This document shows positions 45,260 to 54,642 of a stretch of 64,000 nt of DNA, piece after piece; the first letter of the stretch is position 1, and each line of letters starts with the position of its first letter. The translations under genes were made by a program, and so were the position numbers. The notes under the pieces were generated by a model, which searched no databases, was not told the origin of the DNA, and was given only the letters and a program-made list of their open reading frames with translations. This DNA comes from Streptomyces cirratus (GTDB lineage Bacteria; Actinomycetota; Actinomycetes; Streptomycetales; Streptomycetaceae): contig NZ_BMVP01000011.1 of assembly GCF_014650775.1 (NCBI RefSeq), positions 1 to 64,000 of the forward strand. Direction: 5' to 3'.

Positions 45260-48200
45260 GTGAGTCACGACGGCGCGTACCTCCGATACCCGCACCTGCA
45301 CGACGACCTCCTGTGCTTCGCCACCGAAGACGACCTCTGGGTGGCGCCCCTCGTCCCGCCCGGCGCCACCGCCGGCCGGGCCTGGCGGATCACCGTCGAC
45401 CGGACGCGGGTCGGGCACCCGCGCTTCTCCCCCGACGGCCGCCACATCGCCTTCACCACCTGGCGCAGCCTCGACCCCGAGATCCACCTCGCCCCCGTGG
45501 ACGGCGGGCCCGCCCGCAGACTGAGCTACTGGGGCTCCACCGACACCCGGGTCTGCGGCTGGACCCCGCCGGACAAGGAAGGCCGCAGCGACATCCTGGC
45601 CGTCTCCTCGCACGGCCAGCCGTTCTCCTACTACTCCTGGGCCTACTCCCTGCCCACCGACGGCAGCCCCGGCGGCCGGCTCCCCTGGGGTCCGGTCTCC
45701 GACATCGCCGTCCAGGACGTCCCGGGCGCGAACGGCGCCCCCGAGCGGCGGACCCTGCTGCTCACCGGCAAGCCGCCGCACGAGCCCGCGGCGTGGAAGC
45801 GCTACCGGGGCGGCGCCACCGGCCGGCTCTGGCTGCACGGCACCCGGCTGCTGGAGGACATCGAGGGCCACCTCGACTCGCCCATGTTCGTGGACGGCCG
45901 GATCGCCTTCCTCTCCGACCACGAGGGGATCGGCAACCTCTACTCCTGCCTGCCCGACGGCACCGGTCTGCGTCGCCACAGCGACCACGAGGAGTTCTAC
46001 GCCCGGCACGCCTCCAGCGACGGCACCCGGGTCGTCTACCAGTGCGCGGGTGACCTGTGGCTCGTCGACTCCCTGGCCGCCGACGCCTCACCGCGGCGGC
46101 TCGACGTCCGCCTCGGCGGCCCGCGCGCGGGACGGCGTACGTACCAGGTACCGGCCGCCAGCCACGTCGACTCGCTCTCCGTCGACACCACCGGCCGGGC
46201 CAGCGCCGTCGTCGTGCGCGGCAGCCTGTACTGGCTCACCCACCGCGACGGACCGGCCCGCACCATCGCCGACACACCGGGCGTCCGCGTGCGGCTGCCC
46301 GAGATGCTCGGCAGCGGCGGGCAGGTCGCGTACGTGACGGACGCCGAGGGCGAGGACGCCATCGAGATCGCCTACCTGCCCCGCGCCTCCGGGCCGCGGC
46401 AGCCGCGCCGGCTGGCCTCCGGGAAGCTCGGCCGGGTCCTTGAACTGGTGTCCGACCCGGACGGGGAGCGCCTGGCCATCGCCTCCAACGACGGACGGCT
46501 GCTGCTCATCGACGCCACCGAGGAAGCCGAGGACGGCGAGGGGGCGGAAGGGGCGGAGGCGGAAGGCTCCGCGGAGTCGGCGGGCGAGGTCACCGAGCTC
46601 GTCAAGTCCCTCAACGGACCGGTCAACGACCTGGCGTTCTCCCCCGACGGCTGCTGGCTGACCTGGTCGCACCCCGGCATCGGGCGGTCGCTGCGCCAGA
46701 TCAAGATGGCGCGGATCGCCGGCCCCGGCCCCCGTACGGTCGTCGACGTCACCAACGGCCGCTTCGAGGACGAGAACCCGGTCTTCACCCGGGACGGCCG
46801 CTACCTCGCCTTCCTGTCCTGGCGCGGCTTCGACCCGGTGTACGACGTGCACACCGGCGACCTGTCCTTCCCGCTGGGCTGCCGCCCGTACCTGGTGCCG
46901 CTGTCCTCGGCCACCCCCTCGCCGTTCGCGTTCACCCCCGACGGCAGGCCCGCCGCCGGCGGACTCGACCCGGTGGAAGGCGAGTCGGGGGAGGGCGACG
47001 GCGCGGTGACGGTGGAGGTGGAGGGGCTGGAGAGCCGGGTGACGCCCTTCCCGGTGGCGGCGTCGAAGTACTCCGCCCTCTACCCGGTGCACGGCGGTGG
47101 GCTGGTCTGGCTGCGCTGGCCGATCTCGGGCGCGCTCGGCGAGACCTTCGCCAACCCGGCGGACACGACCGGCAAACCGACCCTGGAGTACTTCGACATC
47201 ACCAAGGCCCGCAAGACCGAACTGGCCTCCGGGCTGGACTGGTTCGCGGTCAGCGGGGACGGCACCCGGCTGGTCGTCAACGACGACGGCGACCTGCGGG
47301 CGGTCCCCGCGACCGAGTCGGGCGACAGCGACTCCACCGTCTACCTGGACCTCCGGCGCATCCTCCACGAGGTCGACCCGGCCGCCGAATGGCGCCAGGC
47401 GTTCGAGGAGGCGGGCCGGCTGATCCGCGCCTACTTCTGGGAGCCGGACATGTGCGGCATCGACTGGGACGGGGTGCTGCGCCAGTACCGCCCCCTGGTC
47501 GAACGGGTCGCCTCCCCCGACGAGTTCGCGGACCTGATGCGCGAGGTGCTCGGCGAACTCGGCACCTCCCACGCCTACGTGTCCCCCGCGCGCCGCAACG
47601 AGGGCCCCCCGCACTACCAGCGGGCCATCGGCCTCCTCGGCGCCAACCTCGTCCCCCGCGACGGGGCCTGGACCGTCTCGCGGATCCTGCCCGGCGAGTC
47701 CTCGGACTCCAAGGCCCGCTCCCCGCTCGCCGGTACGGGCATCCGCGAGGGCGCCGCACTCACGCACGTCGACGGCCGCCCGGTCGATCCGGTGGCGGGA
47801 CCCTACCCCCTGCTGTCGGCGGCGGGCGGCACCACGGTCGAGCTGACCTTCAAGCCGGCCGAGGGCGAGGGCCGGGCGCGCCGGGTCGCGGTCGTCCCGC
47901 TCATCGACGAGCGGCCGCTGCGCTACCAGGACTGGGTCTCCAAGCGGCGGGCGGTGGTCCGTGAGCTCAGCGACGGCAAGTGCGGCTACCTCCACATCCC
48001 TGACATGGGCGGCTCGGGCTGGGCCCAGTTCAACCGGGACCTGCGGATGGAGATGTCACGGCCCGCGCTGATCGTGGACGTACGCGGCAACGCCGGCGGG
48101 CACATCAGCGAGCTGGTGGTGGAGAAGCTGACCCGTTCGATCCTGGGCTGGGACCTGACCCGTAACGCCCAGCCCGTCTCGTACGCCTCGAACGCGCCCC

Positions 48201-48604
48201 GGGGGCCGATCGTGGCGCTGGCCGACGAAGCCACCTCCTCGGACGGGGACATGATCACGGCGGCCATCAAGCTGCTGGGCCTCGGCCCGGTGGTCGGCCA
48301 GCGCACCTGGGGCGGGGTGGTCGGGATGACCGGCCGGCACACCCTGGGCGACGGGACGGTGATCACCGTCCCGATGAACGCGGCGTGGTTCCCGGAGTAC
48401 GGCTGGTCGGTGGAGAACCACGGCGTCGAGCCGGACCTCGCGATCCTGCGCACCCCGCTCGACTGGGCCGAGGGGCGGCACGCGCAGCTGGACGACGCCG
48501 TGCACCTGGCGCTGGATCTGCTGGAGCAGGACCCGGCGGCGGTCCCGCCCGGCTACGAGGACGTCCCGGACCTGCGCCGCCCGAAACTCCCGCCGAGGCC
48601 GTAG
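45260..48604 (+). CDS. Tricorn-type (S41B) protease
   Basis: The 1114-residue protein has two N-terminal beta-propellers (repeats such as RHIAFTTWRSLDPEI and RIAFLSDHEGIGNLYS), a C1-helical region, a PDZ-like domain (ILPGESSDSKARSPLAGTGI) and a C-terminal S41 domain. The catalytic His is in GTSHAYV and the nucleophile Ser in ADEATSSDGD, with GHISELVVEKL. Tricorn proteases degrade peptides released by the proteasome in the cytoplasm. No signal peptide is seen. An acidic Glu-rich insert (about residues 419-440) links propeller blades. Start GTG 45260 follows a G-rich stretch. Confidence 0.92.
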   Translation: MSHDGAYLRYPHLHDDLLCFATEDDLWVAPLVPPGATAGRAWRITVDRTRVGHPRFSPDGRHIAFTTWRSLDPEIHLAPVDGGPARRLSYWGSTDTRVCGWTPPDKEGRSDILAVSSHGQPFSYYSWAYSLPTDGSPGGRLPWGPVSDIAVQDVPGANGAPERRTLLLTGKPPHEPAAWKRYRGGATGRLWLHGTRLLEDIEGHLDSPMFVDGRIAFLSDHEGIGNLYSCLPDGTGLRRHSDHEEFYARHASSDGTRVVYQCAGDLWLVDSLAADASPRRLDVRLGGPRAGRRTYQVPAASHVDSLSVDTTGRASAVVVRGSLYWLTHRDGPARTIADTPGVRVRLPEMLGSGGQVAYVTDAEGEDAIEIAYLPRASGPRQPRRLASGKLGRVLELVSDPDGERLAIASNDGRLLLIDATEEAEDGEGAEGAEAEGSAESAGEVTELVKSLNGPVNDLAFSPDGCWLTWSHPGIGRSLRQIKMARIAGPGPRTVVDVTNGRFEDENPVFTRDGRYLAFLSWRGFDPVYDVHTGDLSFPLGCRPYLVPLSSATPSPFAFTPDGRPAAGGLDPVEGESGEGDGAVTVEVEGLESRVTPFPVAASKYSALYPVHGGGLVWLRWPISGALGETFANPADTTGKPTLEYFDITKARKTELASGLDWFAVSGDGTRLVVNDDGDLRAVPATESGDSDSTVYLDLRRILHEVDPAAEWRQAFEEAGRLIRAYFWEPDMCGIDWDGVLRQYRPLVERVASPDEFADLMREVLGELGTSHAYVSPARRNEGPPHYQRAIGLLGANLVPRDGAWTVSRILPGESSDSKARSPLAGTGIREGAALTHVDGRPVDPVAGPYPLLSAAGGTTVELTFKPAEGEGRARRVAVVPLIDERPLRYQDWVSKRRAVVRELSDGKCGYLHIPDMGGSGWAQFNRDLRMEMSRPALIVDVRGNAGGHISELVVEKLTRSILGWDLTRNAQPVSYASNAPRGPIVALADEATSSDGDMITAAIKLLGLGPVVGQRTWGGVVGMTGRHTLGDGTVITVPMNAAWFPEYGWSVENHGVEPDLAILRTPLDWAEGRHAQLDDAVHLALDLLEQDPAAVPPGYEDVPDLRRPKLPPRP

Positions 48605-48612
48605 GCATGCGA

Positions 48613-48647
48613 GAGGGGCGCGACCCGCCGGACGGGCCGCGCCCCTC
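48613..48647 (+). terminator. Terminator after the tricorn gene
   Basis: GAGGGGCGCG and CGCGCCCCTC form a 10-bp stem with a second inner CCCG/CGGG stem, starting 9 nt after the stop codon. Confidence 0.85.
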
Positions 48648-48727
48648 GGCGCGTCTCGGGGCACCTCGCCAGGGCTCGGCGACGCCTCCCCCCGCCCCCG
48701 CGGCTCCTCCCGCTCCTGCTGTCTCGC

Positions 48728-49621
48728 TCAGTCGTGCCGCGTGCCCGCCGTCCGCTCCTGCTCGTCGGCGGCGCCCCCGGCGCCCACCAGCCCGCGCGGG
48801 ATGCCGGCCAGCCGGGGCTCGAAGCGCCGCATCTCCCGTCGGCCGCCGGCCGCGATGAGCGCCGGCAGGTAGCCCCGCACGCCCTGCATGCCCCGCAGCC
48901 ACCACTGCGCGTACACGTGCGCCGAGCGCCGCTCGATGCCGGCCACGATCCGGTCGACGGCCGGGCCGAGCGGGTACGTACGGTTCGCCGGCCACGGCAG
49001 CCGGCCGCGCAGCTCCCGCATGACCTCGTCCTGGTCGGCGCCGCGCACCATGTCGGTGTCGGTCCAGGACAGGTAGCCGACGCCCACCTTGACGCCCTTG
49101 TAGCCGACCTCGGCGCGCAGGCAGTGCGCGAACGCCTCGACTCCGGACTTGGACGCGCAGTACGCCGTCATCATGGGCGCCGGGGTGATCGCCGCGAGGG
49201 AGGCGATCTGGAGGAAGTAGCCGCGGCTCTCCGTCAGTACCGGCAGGAACGCGCGGGCGGTCACCGCTCCGCCGATCAGGTTCACCTCGATCACCCGGCG
49301 CCAGGCGTCGGGGTCGGAGTCGGCCAACGGCCCGCCGGACGCCACACCCGCGTTGGCGACGACGATGTCCACCTTGCCGAAGCGCTGTTTGACCTCCTGC
49401 GCCACGCGGGCCATCGCCTCGTGGTCGGTGACGTCCGCGTGCCAGTGGTCGCTGTCGGTGTGCAGCCGTTCGGAGACCTCCTTGAGCGCCTCCGGCTCCA
49501 GCCCGACCAGGGCGACCTTCGCGCCGCGCGCGGACAGCTTGCGGGCCAGCAGTTCACCGACCCCGCGGGCGGCGCCGGTGACGACGGCGACCTGGCCTTC
49601 CAGACTCCTGCGAGCGCTCAC
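48728..49621 (-). CDS. Short-chain dehydrogenase/reductase
   Basis: The 297-residue SDR has the cofactor motif VAVVTGAARGVGELLA, the NAGVASGG strand, a catalytic Ser in LQIASLAA and the YCASK Tyr-Lys pair. The GTG at 49621 overlaps the upstream hydrolase stop by 4 nt. It is the last gene of a three-gene operon with the hydrolase and the monooxygenase and may process the same substrate; the substrate is unknown. Confidence 0.93.
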   Translation of the reverse strand: MSARRSLEGQVAVVTGAARGVGELLARKLSARGAKVALVGLEPEALKEVSERLHTDSDHWHADVTDHEAMARVAQEVKQRFGKVDIVVANAGVASGGPLADSDPDAWRRVIEVNLIGGAVTARAFLPVLTESRGYFLQIASLAAITPAPMMTAYCASKSGVEAFAHCLRAEVGYKGVKVGVGYLSWTDTDMVRGADQDEVMRELRGRLPWPANRTYPLGPAVDRIVAGIERRSAHVYAQWWLRGMQGVRGYLPALIAAGGRREMRRFEPRLAGIPRGLVGAGGAADEQERTAGTRHD

Positions 49622-50568
49622 GGCGTCTTCTCCTTCGGGGTGCCCTGGTTGGTGTCGGATCGGTGCTGCGCCGGGCGGCGGGCGGCCAGCTCGCGTATCA
49701 CGCGGGTGACGGCTTCCGGCGCCTCGATCGGGGTCATGTGGCCCATGCCGGGCAGCTCGGTGAGGCCGGCGCAGTCGGGCAGCGCGGCGGCGAGGGCGCG
49801 GGCGTGCAGGATCGGGGTCAGGCGGTCGTTCGTGCCGCCGATGACGGCGGTGGGCACGGTCAGCGCGGTCAGGTTCGCCTCCAGGTCCAGCCCGGCGAGC
49901 ACCTGCGACCAGGCGTACCGGACCCCGGTGGGGCAGCCGTGCACGATGCGGGCGCAGGCTTCGACCTGGTCCGGGGTGGCGGCCGGGCCCATGGTGGCGT
50001 ACCTCAGCACGTGCTTGCCGACCGGCGTGACGGGCCCCAGGGGGGCGCGGGATCCGAGGATCGCGCCGGTGATACGGGTCCTCGCGCGCCCCGCGCGCAC
50101 CGGCAGGACCAGCGCCTCCGCGACGAGCCGCGCACTGCCGGTGCTGCACAGCAGGGCGGCCGCGACGTGCTCGGCGAACCCCGGCCGCCCGGCGGCGGCC
50201 ATGATCGTCATGCCGCCCATGGAGTGGCCCGCGACGACGGCCCGTTCACCGGGGGCGAGGGTGGCCTCCAGTACCGCGAGGAGGTCGTCGGCGAGCGCGG
50301 CGGTGGTGTACCAGCGCCCGGCGGGGCTGCGGCCGTGGCCGCGCTGGTCGTAGGCGATGACCCGGTGGTCCTGGGCCAGGTCCCGTATCTGGGCCGCCCA
50401 GAACGCGGTGGAGCAGGTCCAGCCGTGGGACAGCACCACGGGCGGGGCGTCCTCGTCGCCGTGGACCTCGACGTGCAGCCGGGCCCCGTCGGCGGAGACG
50501 GCGACCAGCTCGCGCCGGGCGGACGGCGGCGCGTACCGGCCGGAGGTGACGTACGCCGGGCGCCTCAT
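49618..50568 (-). CDS. Alpha/beta hydrolase
   Basis: The 316-residue protein has the oxyanion HGWTCST, the GHSMGG nucleophile elbow and a C-terminal PGMGHMTPIEAPE with the catalytic His, plus YDQRGHGRS. The ATG at 50568 overlaps the monooxygenase stop by 4 nt and its own stop overlaps the SDR start. Placed after a Baeyer-Villiger-type enzyme, it could hydrolyse the ester or lactone product, which is inference. Confidence 0.93.
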   Translation of the reverse strand: MRRPAYVTSGRYAPPSARRELVAVSADGARLHVEVHGDEDAPPVVLSHGWTCSTAFWAAQIRDLAQDHRVIAYDQRGHGRSPAGRWYTTAALADDLLAVLEATLAPGERAVVAGHSMGGMTIMAAAGRPGFAEHVAAALLCSTGSARLVAEALVLPVRAGRARTRITGAILGSRAPLGPVTPVGKHVLRYATMGPAATPDQVEACARIVHGCPTGVRYAWSQVLAGLDLEANLTALTVPTAVIGGTNDRLTPILHARALAAALPDCAGLTELPGMGHMTPIEAPEAVTRVIRELAARRPAQHRSDTNQGTPKEKTP

Positions 50569-52154
50569 GCCGCGCCCTCCTCGACGGGAGCGGCGGCGGC
50601 GTGGCCGGCAGCCGCCGGGACCGCGGCTTCGGCAGCGATGCGGTCCTGGCCCCGGCCCCGCTCCCGCTCCCGCTCCCGGATGCGTACGACCTCGTACTCC
50701 GCGAGGTCGACCGAGCGCGTCTCGCGCCGGAACTCGCCCGTGGTGCCCGGCCAGACGGTCGTGTTGCGGCCGTTGGGGTCCAGGTACCAGCTGGTGCAGC
50801 CGCCGGTGTTCCAGACCGTCCGCTCCATCCGGGCCTGGACGCGCCGGTTCCAGGCGCCCACCGCCGAGGGCCTGGCGGCCAGGGCGGCCCGGCCGCCGAG
50901 CACGTCCAGTTGGCGCAGGTAGTCCGCCATGTAGTTCAGCTGTGACTCGATCATCAGGATCATCGAGCTGTTGCCGAGCCCGGTGTTGGGCCCGATGATC
51001 GTCATCCAGTTGGGGAAGCCGGCCGCCGTCGCCCCCCGCAGGGCCTGCATGCCGCCCTTCCACGCGTCCGCGAGCGTTACGCCCCCGGCGCCCACGACCC
51101 GGTCGGCGATCGGCATGTCCGTGACGTGGAAGCCCGTGCCGAAGATGACCGCGTCCACCTCGGTCTCGGTCCCGTCCGCCGCCACGAGGGTGCTGCCGCG
51201 GACCTCCGAGAGGCCGGAGGCGACCAGGTCCACATTGGGCCGGGCGAGCGCCGGGTAGTACTCGCTGGACAGCAGGATCCGCTTGCAGCCGATCCGGTAG
51301 GAGGGGGTCAGCTCGGCCCGCAGCTGCGGGTCCTTGATCGAGCGCGCCATGTTGGCCTTGGCCAGCGACTCGATCAGTCCGAGCTGGTTCGGCCGCTTGG
51401 TGAACGCGCTGACCTGGAGCTCGCGGATCCCCCACAGCAGCCCGCGCCGGGCCGCCCGGGTGAACGGCAGCTGCCGGTGCAGCCAGCGCTCGGCGGTCGA
51501 GATCGCCCGGTCCGTACGGGGCATCACCCACGGAGGGGTCCGCTGGAACAACGTCAGGCGCTCCACGTCGGGCGCGATGGCGGGGACGATCTGGATGGCC
51601 GAGGCGCCGGTGCCGATCATCGCGACGCGCTTGCCGCGCAGGTCGTAGTCGTGGTCCCAGCGGGCGGAGTGGAAGACCTTCCCGGGGAACGTGTCCAGCC
51701 CCGGTACCTGCGGCATCTTCGGGTCCGACAGCGGCCCGGTCGCCGACACCACCACGTCGGCCGTCAGTTCACCGGCGGAGGTCTCGATCTCCCAGTGCAG
51801 CTCGTCGGCGTTCCAGCGCATCATCCGGACCTCGCAGTCCAGCCGGATGTGCGGGCGCAGGCCGAAGGTGTCGGCGACGTGTTCCAGGTACGCGCGGATC
51901 GCGGGCTGCCCGGAGAAGGTCCGCGGCCAGTCGGGGTTCGGCGCGAAGGAGAACGAGTACAGGTGCGAGGGGACGTCGCACGCGCAGCCCGGATAGCTGT
52001 TGTCGCGCCAGGTCCCGCCGACGGAGCCGGCCCGTTCCAGTACGACGAAGTCGGTGATCCCTTCGCGCCTCAGCCGTACCGCGGCGCCCAGTCCGCCGAA
52101 CCCGGAGCCGATCACCGCCACCCGCACGTGTTCGCGCCCGTCCATGCCGCCCAT
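50565..52154 (-). CDS. Flavin-containing (Baeyer-Villiger-type) monooxygenase
   Basis: The 529-residue protein has an FAD motif VAVIGSGFGGLGAAVRL, a second nucleotide motif VAMIGTGASAIQI and the Baeyer-Villiger fingerprint FPGKVFHSARWDHD, which matches FxGxxxHxxxW. It would insert oxygen next to a carbonyl using NADPH. A GGAAGG lies before the ATG at 52154; ATG at 52145 is also possible. It leads the operon and diverges from a MerR gene. Confidence 0.93.
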   Translation of the reverse strand: MGGMDGREHVRVAVIGSGFGGLGAAVRLRREGITDFVVLERAGSVGGTWRDNSYPGCACDVPSHLYSFSFAPNPDWPRTFSGQPAIRAYLEHVADTFGLRPHIRLDCEVRMMRWNADELHWEIETSAGELTADVVVSATGPLSDPKMPQVPGLDTFPGKVFHSARWDHDYDLRGKRVAMIGTGASAIQIVPAIAPDVERLTLFQRTPPWVMPRTDRAISTAERWLHRQLPFTRAARRGLLWGIRELQVSAFTKRPNQLGLIESLAKANMARSIKDPQLRAELTPSYRIGCKRILLSSEYYPALARPNVDLVASGLSEVRGSTLVAADGTETEVDAVIFGTGFHVTDMPIADRVVGAGGVTLADAWKGGMQALRGATAAGFPNWMTIIGPNTGLGNSSMILMIESQLNYMADYLRQLDVLGGRAALAARPSAVGAWNRRVQARMERTVWNTGGCTSWYLDPNGRNTTVWPGTTGEFRRETRSVDLAEYEVVRIRERERERGRGQDRIAAEAAVPAAAGHAAAAPVEEGAA

Positions 52155-52203
52155 GCCCGCCCGCCTTCCGCTTCCACAGTCCCAGCGCACCGTCACCGAA
52201 CAC

Positions 52204-52258
52204 TGCCAGCAATCACTGGCACAATCGGGAGGGTAGAGCAGCCTCGTACCCATGGGTA
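52204..52258. promoter_or_regulatory. Dyads in the monooxygenase-MerR divergent gap
   Basis: The gap holds TGCCAG-N6-CTGGCA (52204-52221) and the perfect 12-bp palindrome TACCCATGGGTA (52247-52258). Either may be the MerR site; a MerR would be expected to bind inside a promoter between -35 and -10. Which promoter they lie in cannot be read with certainty. Confidence 0.5.
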
Positions 52259-52305
52259 GGGGTCGCGCCGGGAAAGTTACTGCCGGTACGCCCTACGCTG
52301 CGCAT

Positions 52306-52980
52306 GTGGCGGAAGAAAAGACACACGAATACCGTACGGAGGAGCTGGCCGAGGCGGCCGGCATCCCGGTGCGCACGCTGCGCTTCTACCGCGAGCGCAA
52401 GCTCCTCCCACCGCCGCGCCGCGAGGGCCGGATCGCCTGGTACGACGAGCACCACCTCGCCCGGCTGCGCACCATCGCCGCCCTCCTGGAACGCGGTCAC
52501 ACCCTCGGCGGGATCGCCGAGCTGACGGCCGCCTTCGAGAACGGCCGCGACGTCGGCCAGCTCGGCGAACTGCTCGGCATCGGCTGGTCGGAGGAGACCC
52601 CCGTACGCCTGACGCCCGAGGCGCTGGCCGACTACTTCGAGGGAGAGGTGACCCCGGACAACCTGGCGGCCTCCCTGGACCTCGGCTACCTCGCGGTCGA
52701 CGGCGACGAGATCGTGCACGTCAGCAGGCGCCTTCTGGAGGTCTCCTCGGCGCTGGTCCGCGAGGGCGTTCCGCTGGCCGCCGTGCTGGAGACGGGCCGT
52801 CGGGTGCGCGAGCACGCCGACGCCATGGCGGCCCTGTTCACGGAGCTGATCTCCGCGCACCTGACGCAGGACGCCCTGCCGCGGCTGCGCCCGCTCGCCA
52901 AGAGCGTGGTCGAGGCGGAGCTCACCATGGCGATGGACCGCCTGCTCGCCTCCGAGAGGGGTCAGGAACCCAGCTCGTAG
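52306..52980 (+). CDS. MerR-family transcriptional regulator
   Basis: The 224-residue protein has the MerR winged HTH (YRTEELAEAAGIPVRTLRFY, then RERKLLPPPRREGRIAWYDEHHLARL) and a long C-terminal region (about residues 120-215) without metal-binding Cys, suggesting an organic ligand. TACGCT lies 7 nt before the GTG and no ribosome site is seen, so the transcript may be leaderless. It is divergent from, and probably controls, the monooxygenase operon. Its last 19 bp overlap xthA in convergent orientation. Confidence 0.9.
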   Translation: MAEEKTHEYRTEELAEAAGIPVRTLRFYRERKLLPPPRREGRIAWYDEHHLARLRTIAALLERGHTLGGIAELTAAFENGRDVGQLGELLGIGWSEETPVRLTPEALADYFEGEVTPDNLAASLDLGYLAVDGDEIVHVSRRLLEVSSALVREGVPLAAVLETGRRVREHADAMAALFTELISAHLTQDALPRLRPLAKSVVEAELTMAMDRLLASERGQEPSS

Positions 52981-53765
52981 ACCACCGTCACCGGGGCGTG
53001 GTCGGACCACCGCTCCGGGTGCGTCCCGGCCCGCTCCACCCACGCCTTCACGGCGCGGCCCGCCAGCCCCGGGGTGGCCACCTGGAGGTCGATGCGCCAG
53101 CCCGCGTCGTTGTCGAAGGCCCGGCCGCGGTAGGACCACCAGGAGTACGGCCCGTCGGTGTCCGGGTGCAGCACCCGCACCACGTCGACGTAGCCGGCCT
53201 CCCGGTACACCTTGCCGAGCCACTCCCGCTCCTCGGGCAGGAAGCCGGCGTTCTTGCGGTTGGTCTTCCAGTTCTTGAGGTCGGCTTCCTGGTGGCAGAT
53301 GTTCCAGTCACCGCAGACCACGACCTCGCGCCCGTCGGCGGCGGCCCGCACCTTGAGCTCGGCGAGGTGGGCGATGAACTCCTCCATGAAGCGGTACTTC
53401 TCGTCCTGCTTCTCGGTGCCGGCCTGCCCGGACGGCAGGTACAGGCTCGCCACGGTCACCCCGGGCAGATCCACCTCCAGGTACCGGCCCGAGCCGTCGA
53501 ACTCGGCGCTCCCGAAACCGACCTGCACCCGCTCGGGCGCCCGGCGCGTGTAGAGCGCGACCCCGGCCCGGCCCTTGACCGCGGCCGGGGCGAACACGGT
53601 GTGCCAGCCCTCGGGCTCCCGCGCCTCCACCGGAATCTGCCCCTCCTCGGCCCGTACCTCCTGGAGGCACACGACGTCGGCGTCGGACCCGGCGAGCCAC
53701 TCCACGAAGCCCTTCTTCGCGGCGGCGCGGATCCCATTGACATTCACGGTGGTAACGGTGAGCAT
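52962..53765 (-). CDS. xthA: Exodeoxyribonuclease III
   Basis: This AP endonuclease/3'-exonuclease repairs abasic sites. The 267-residue protein has TVNVNGIRAA, VVCLQEVRAEEG (metal Glu), the VVVCGDWNICHQEADLKNWK motif, WWSYRGRAFDNDAGWRIDLQ and WSDHAPV with the catalytic His. Start ATG 53765. It overlaps the MerR gene by 19 bp and diverges from a GNAT gene with a 38-bp gap. Confidence 0.96.
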   Translation of the reverse strand: MLTVTTVNVNGIRAAAKKGFVEWLAGSDADVVCLQEVRAEEGQIPVEAREPEGWHTVFAPAAVKGRAGVALYTRRAPERVQVGFGSAEFDGSGRYLEVDLPGVTVASLYLPSGQAGTEKQDEKYRFMEEFIAHLAELKVRAAADGREVVVCGDWNICHQEADLKNWKTNRKNAGFLPEEREWLGKVYREAGYVDVVRVLHPDTDGPYSWWSYRGRAFDNDAGWRIDLQVATPGLAGRAVKAWVERAGTHPERWSDHAPVTVVYELGS

Positions 53766-53803
53766 CCCCGCACGATAGCGGGAGCGTTCCGTACGATGTT
53801 CCG

Positions 53804-54316
53804 ATGTCTCACGGGATAACCCTCCGCGCCGTGCCGTACGACCACCCGGACGCGGTCAAGCTCAACGACCGGGTCCAGCTCGAATACCAGGCCCGTTACT
53901 CGGGGGAGGGCGACGCCACCGTCCTGGACCCGGCGATGTTCGCCCCGCCGAACGGCCTGTACTTCGTGGCCTACGACACATCGGACGCCCCGGTCGCAAG
54001 CGGCGGCTGGCGCGCCCGCGACGAGAGCCCGGAGGGCTACCTCGACGGCGACGCGGAGCTCAAGCGCATGTACGTCATCCCCGAGGCCCGCGGCCTGGGT
54101 CTGGCCCGCCGCATCCTCGCGCTCCTCGAATCCGACGCCCGCGACGCCGGCCGCCTCCGCATGGTCCTCGAAACCGGCGACCAACAACCGGAGGCCATAG
54201 CCCTCTACCGCACCTCGGGCTACGCGGACTGCCCCAAGTTCGGCTACTACCGCAGTTACGAATCCAGCATCTGCATGGCCAAGCCCCTGACGCCTGCCGT
54301 CCCGCGGTTCCGCTAG
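53804..54316 (+). CDS. GNAT-family N-acetyltransferase
   Basis: The 170-residue protein has the GNAT acetyl-CoA motif KRMYVIPEARGLGLARRILALLE (split by the usual V-x-x-x-x-R/Q-x-x-G/A pattern) and a C-terminal ALYRTSGY. Substrate unknown. TACGAT ends 6 nt before the ATG at 53804 with no ribosome site, which suggests leaderless transcription. A strong hairpin follows. Confidence 0.9.
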   Translation: MSHGITLRAVPYDHPDAVKLNDRVQLEYQARYSGEGDATVLDPAMFAPPNGLYFVAYDTSDAPVASGGWRARDESPEGYLDGDAELKRMYVIPEARGLGLARRILALLESDARDAGRLRMVLETGDQQPEAIALYRTSGYADCPKFGYYRSYESSICMAKPLTPAVPRFR

Positions 54317-54418
54317 CGCGGACCGGGCCCCGCCCGGATCCGACGGCCCGGCGCCCGAGTTCGCTTCGGCAGCCGCAGGTCGGAGCGGGCCGGCCGTGGT
54401 CCCGACCCCGCAAACGCC

Positions 54419-54454
54419 GAGATCCCGCCCGGTCTTGCGACCGGACGGGATCTC
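54419..54454. terminator. Hairpin terminator between GNAT gene and tRNA-Ala
   Basis: GAGATCCCGCCCGGTC pairs with GACCGGACGGGATCTC (one mismatch) around a TTGC loop, between the rightward GNAT gene and the leftward tRNA-Ala, and can stop both. Confidence 0.85.
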
Positions 54455-54491
54455 GTGACGTTCTCGGGAGCTACCCGGGAACTGTCGTCTG

Positions 54492-54565
54492 TGGACCTGT
54501 GGGGATTTGAACCCCAGACCCCCTCGATGCGAACGAGGTGCGCTACCAGACTGCGCCACAGGCCC
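54492..54565 (-). tRNA. tRNA-Ala (anticodon CGC)
   Basis: On the minus strand the 74-nt sequence folds as a cloverleaf with acceptor GGGCCTG/CAGGTCC, D arm GCGC/GCGC, anticodon arm CCTCG-TTCGCAT-CGAGG giving CGC for alanine, and T arm TGGGG-TTCAAAT-CCCCA. CCA is not encoded. Confidence 0.95.
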
Positions 54566-54642
54566 TTGCGACGTGTGAAACATTAGCATCCCCGCGCGGG
54601 TGCTCCAAAACGGTTCCCGGGAGCGTCCGCGCAGGTCACCGA

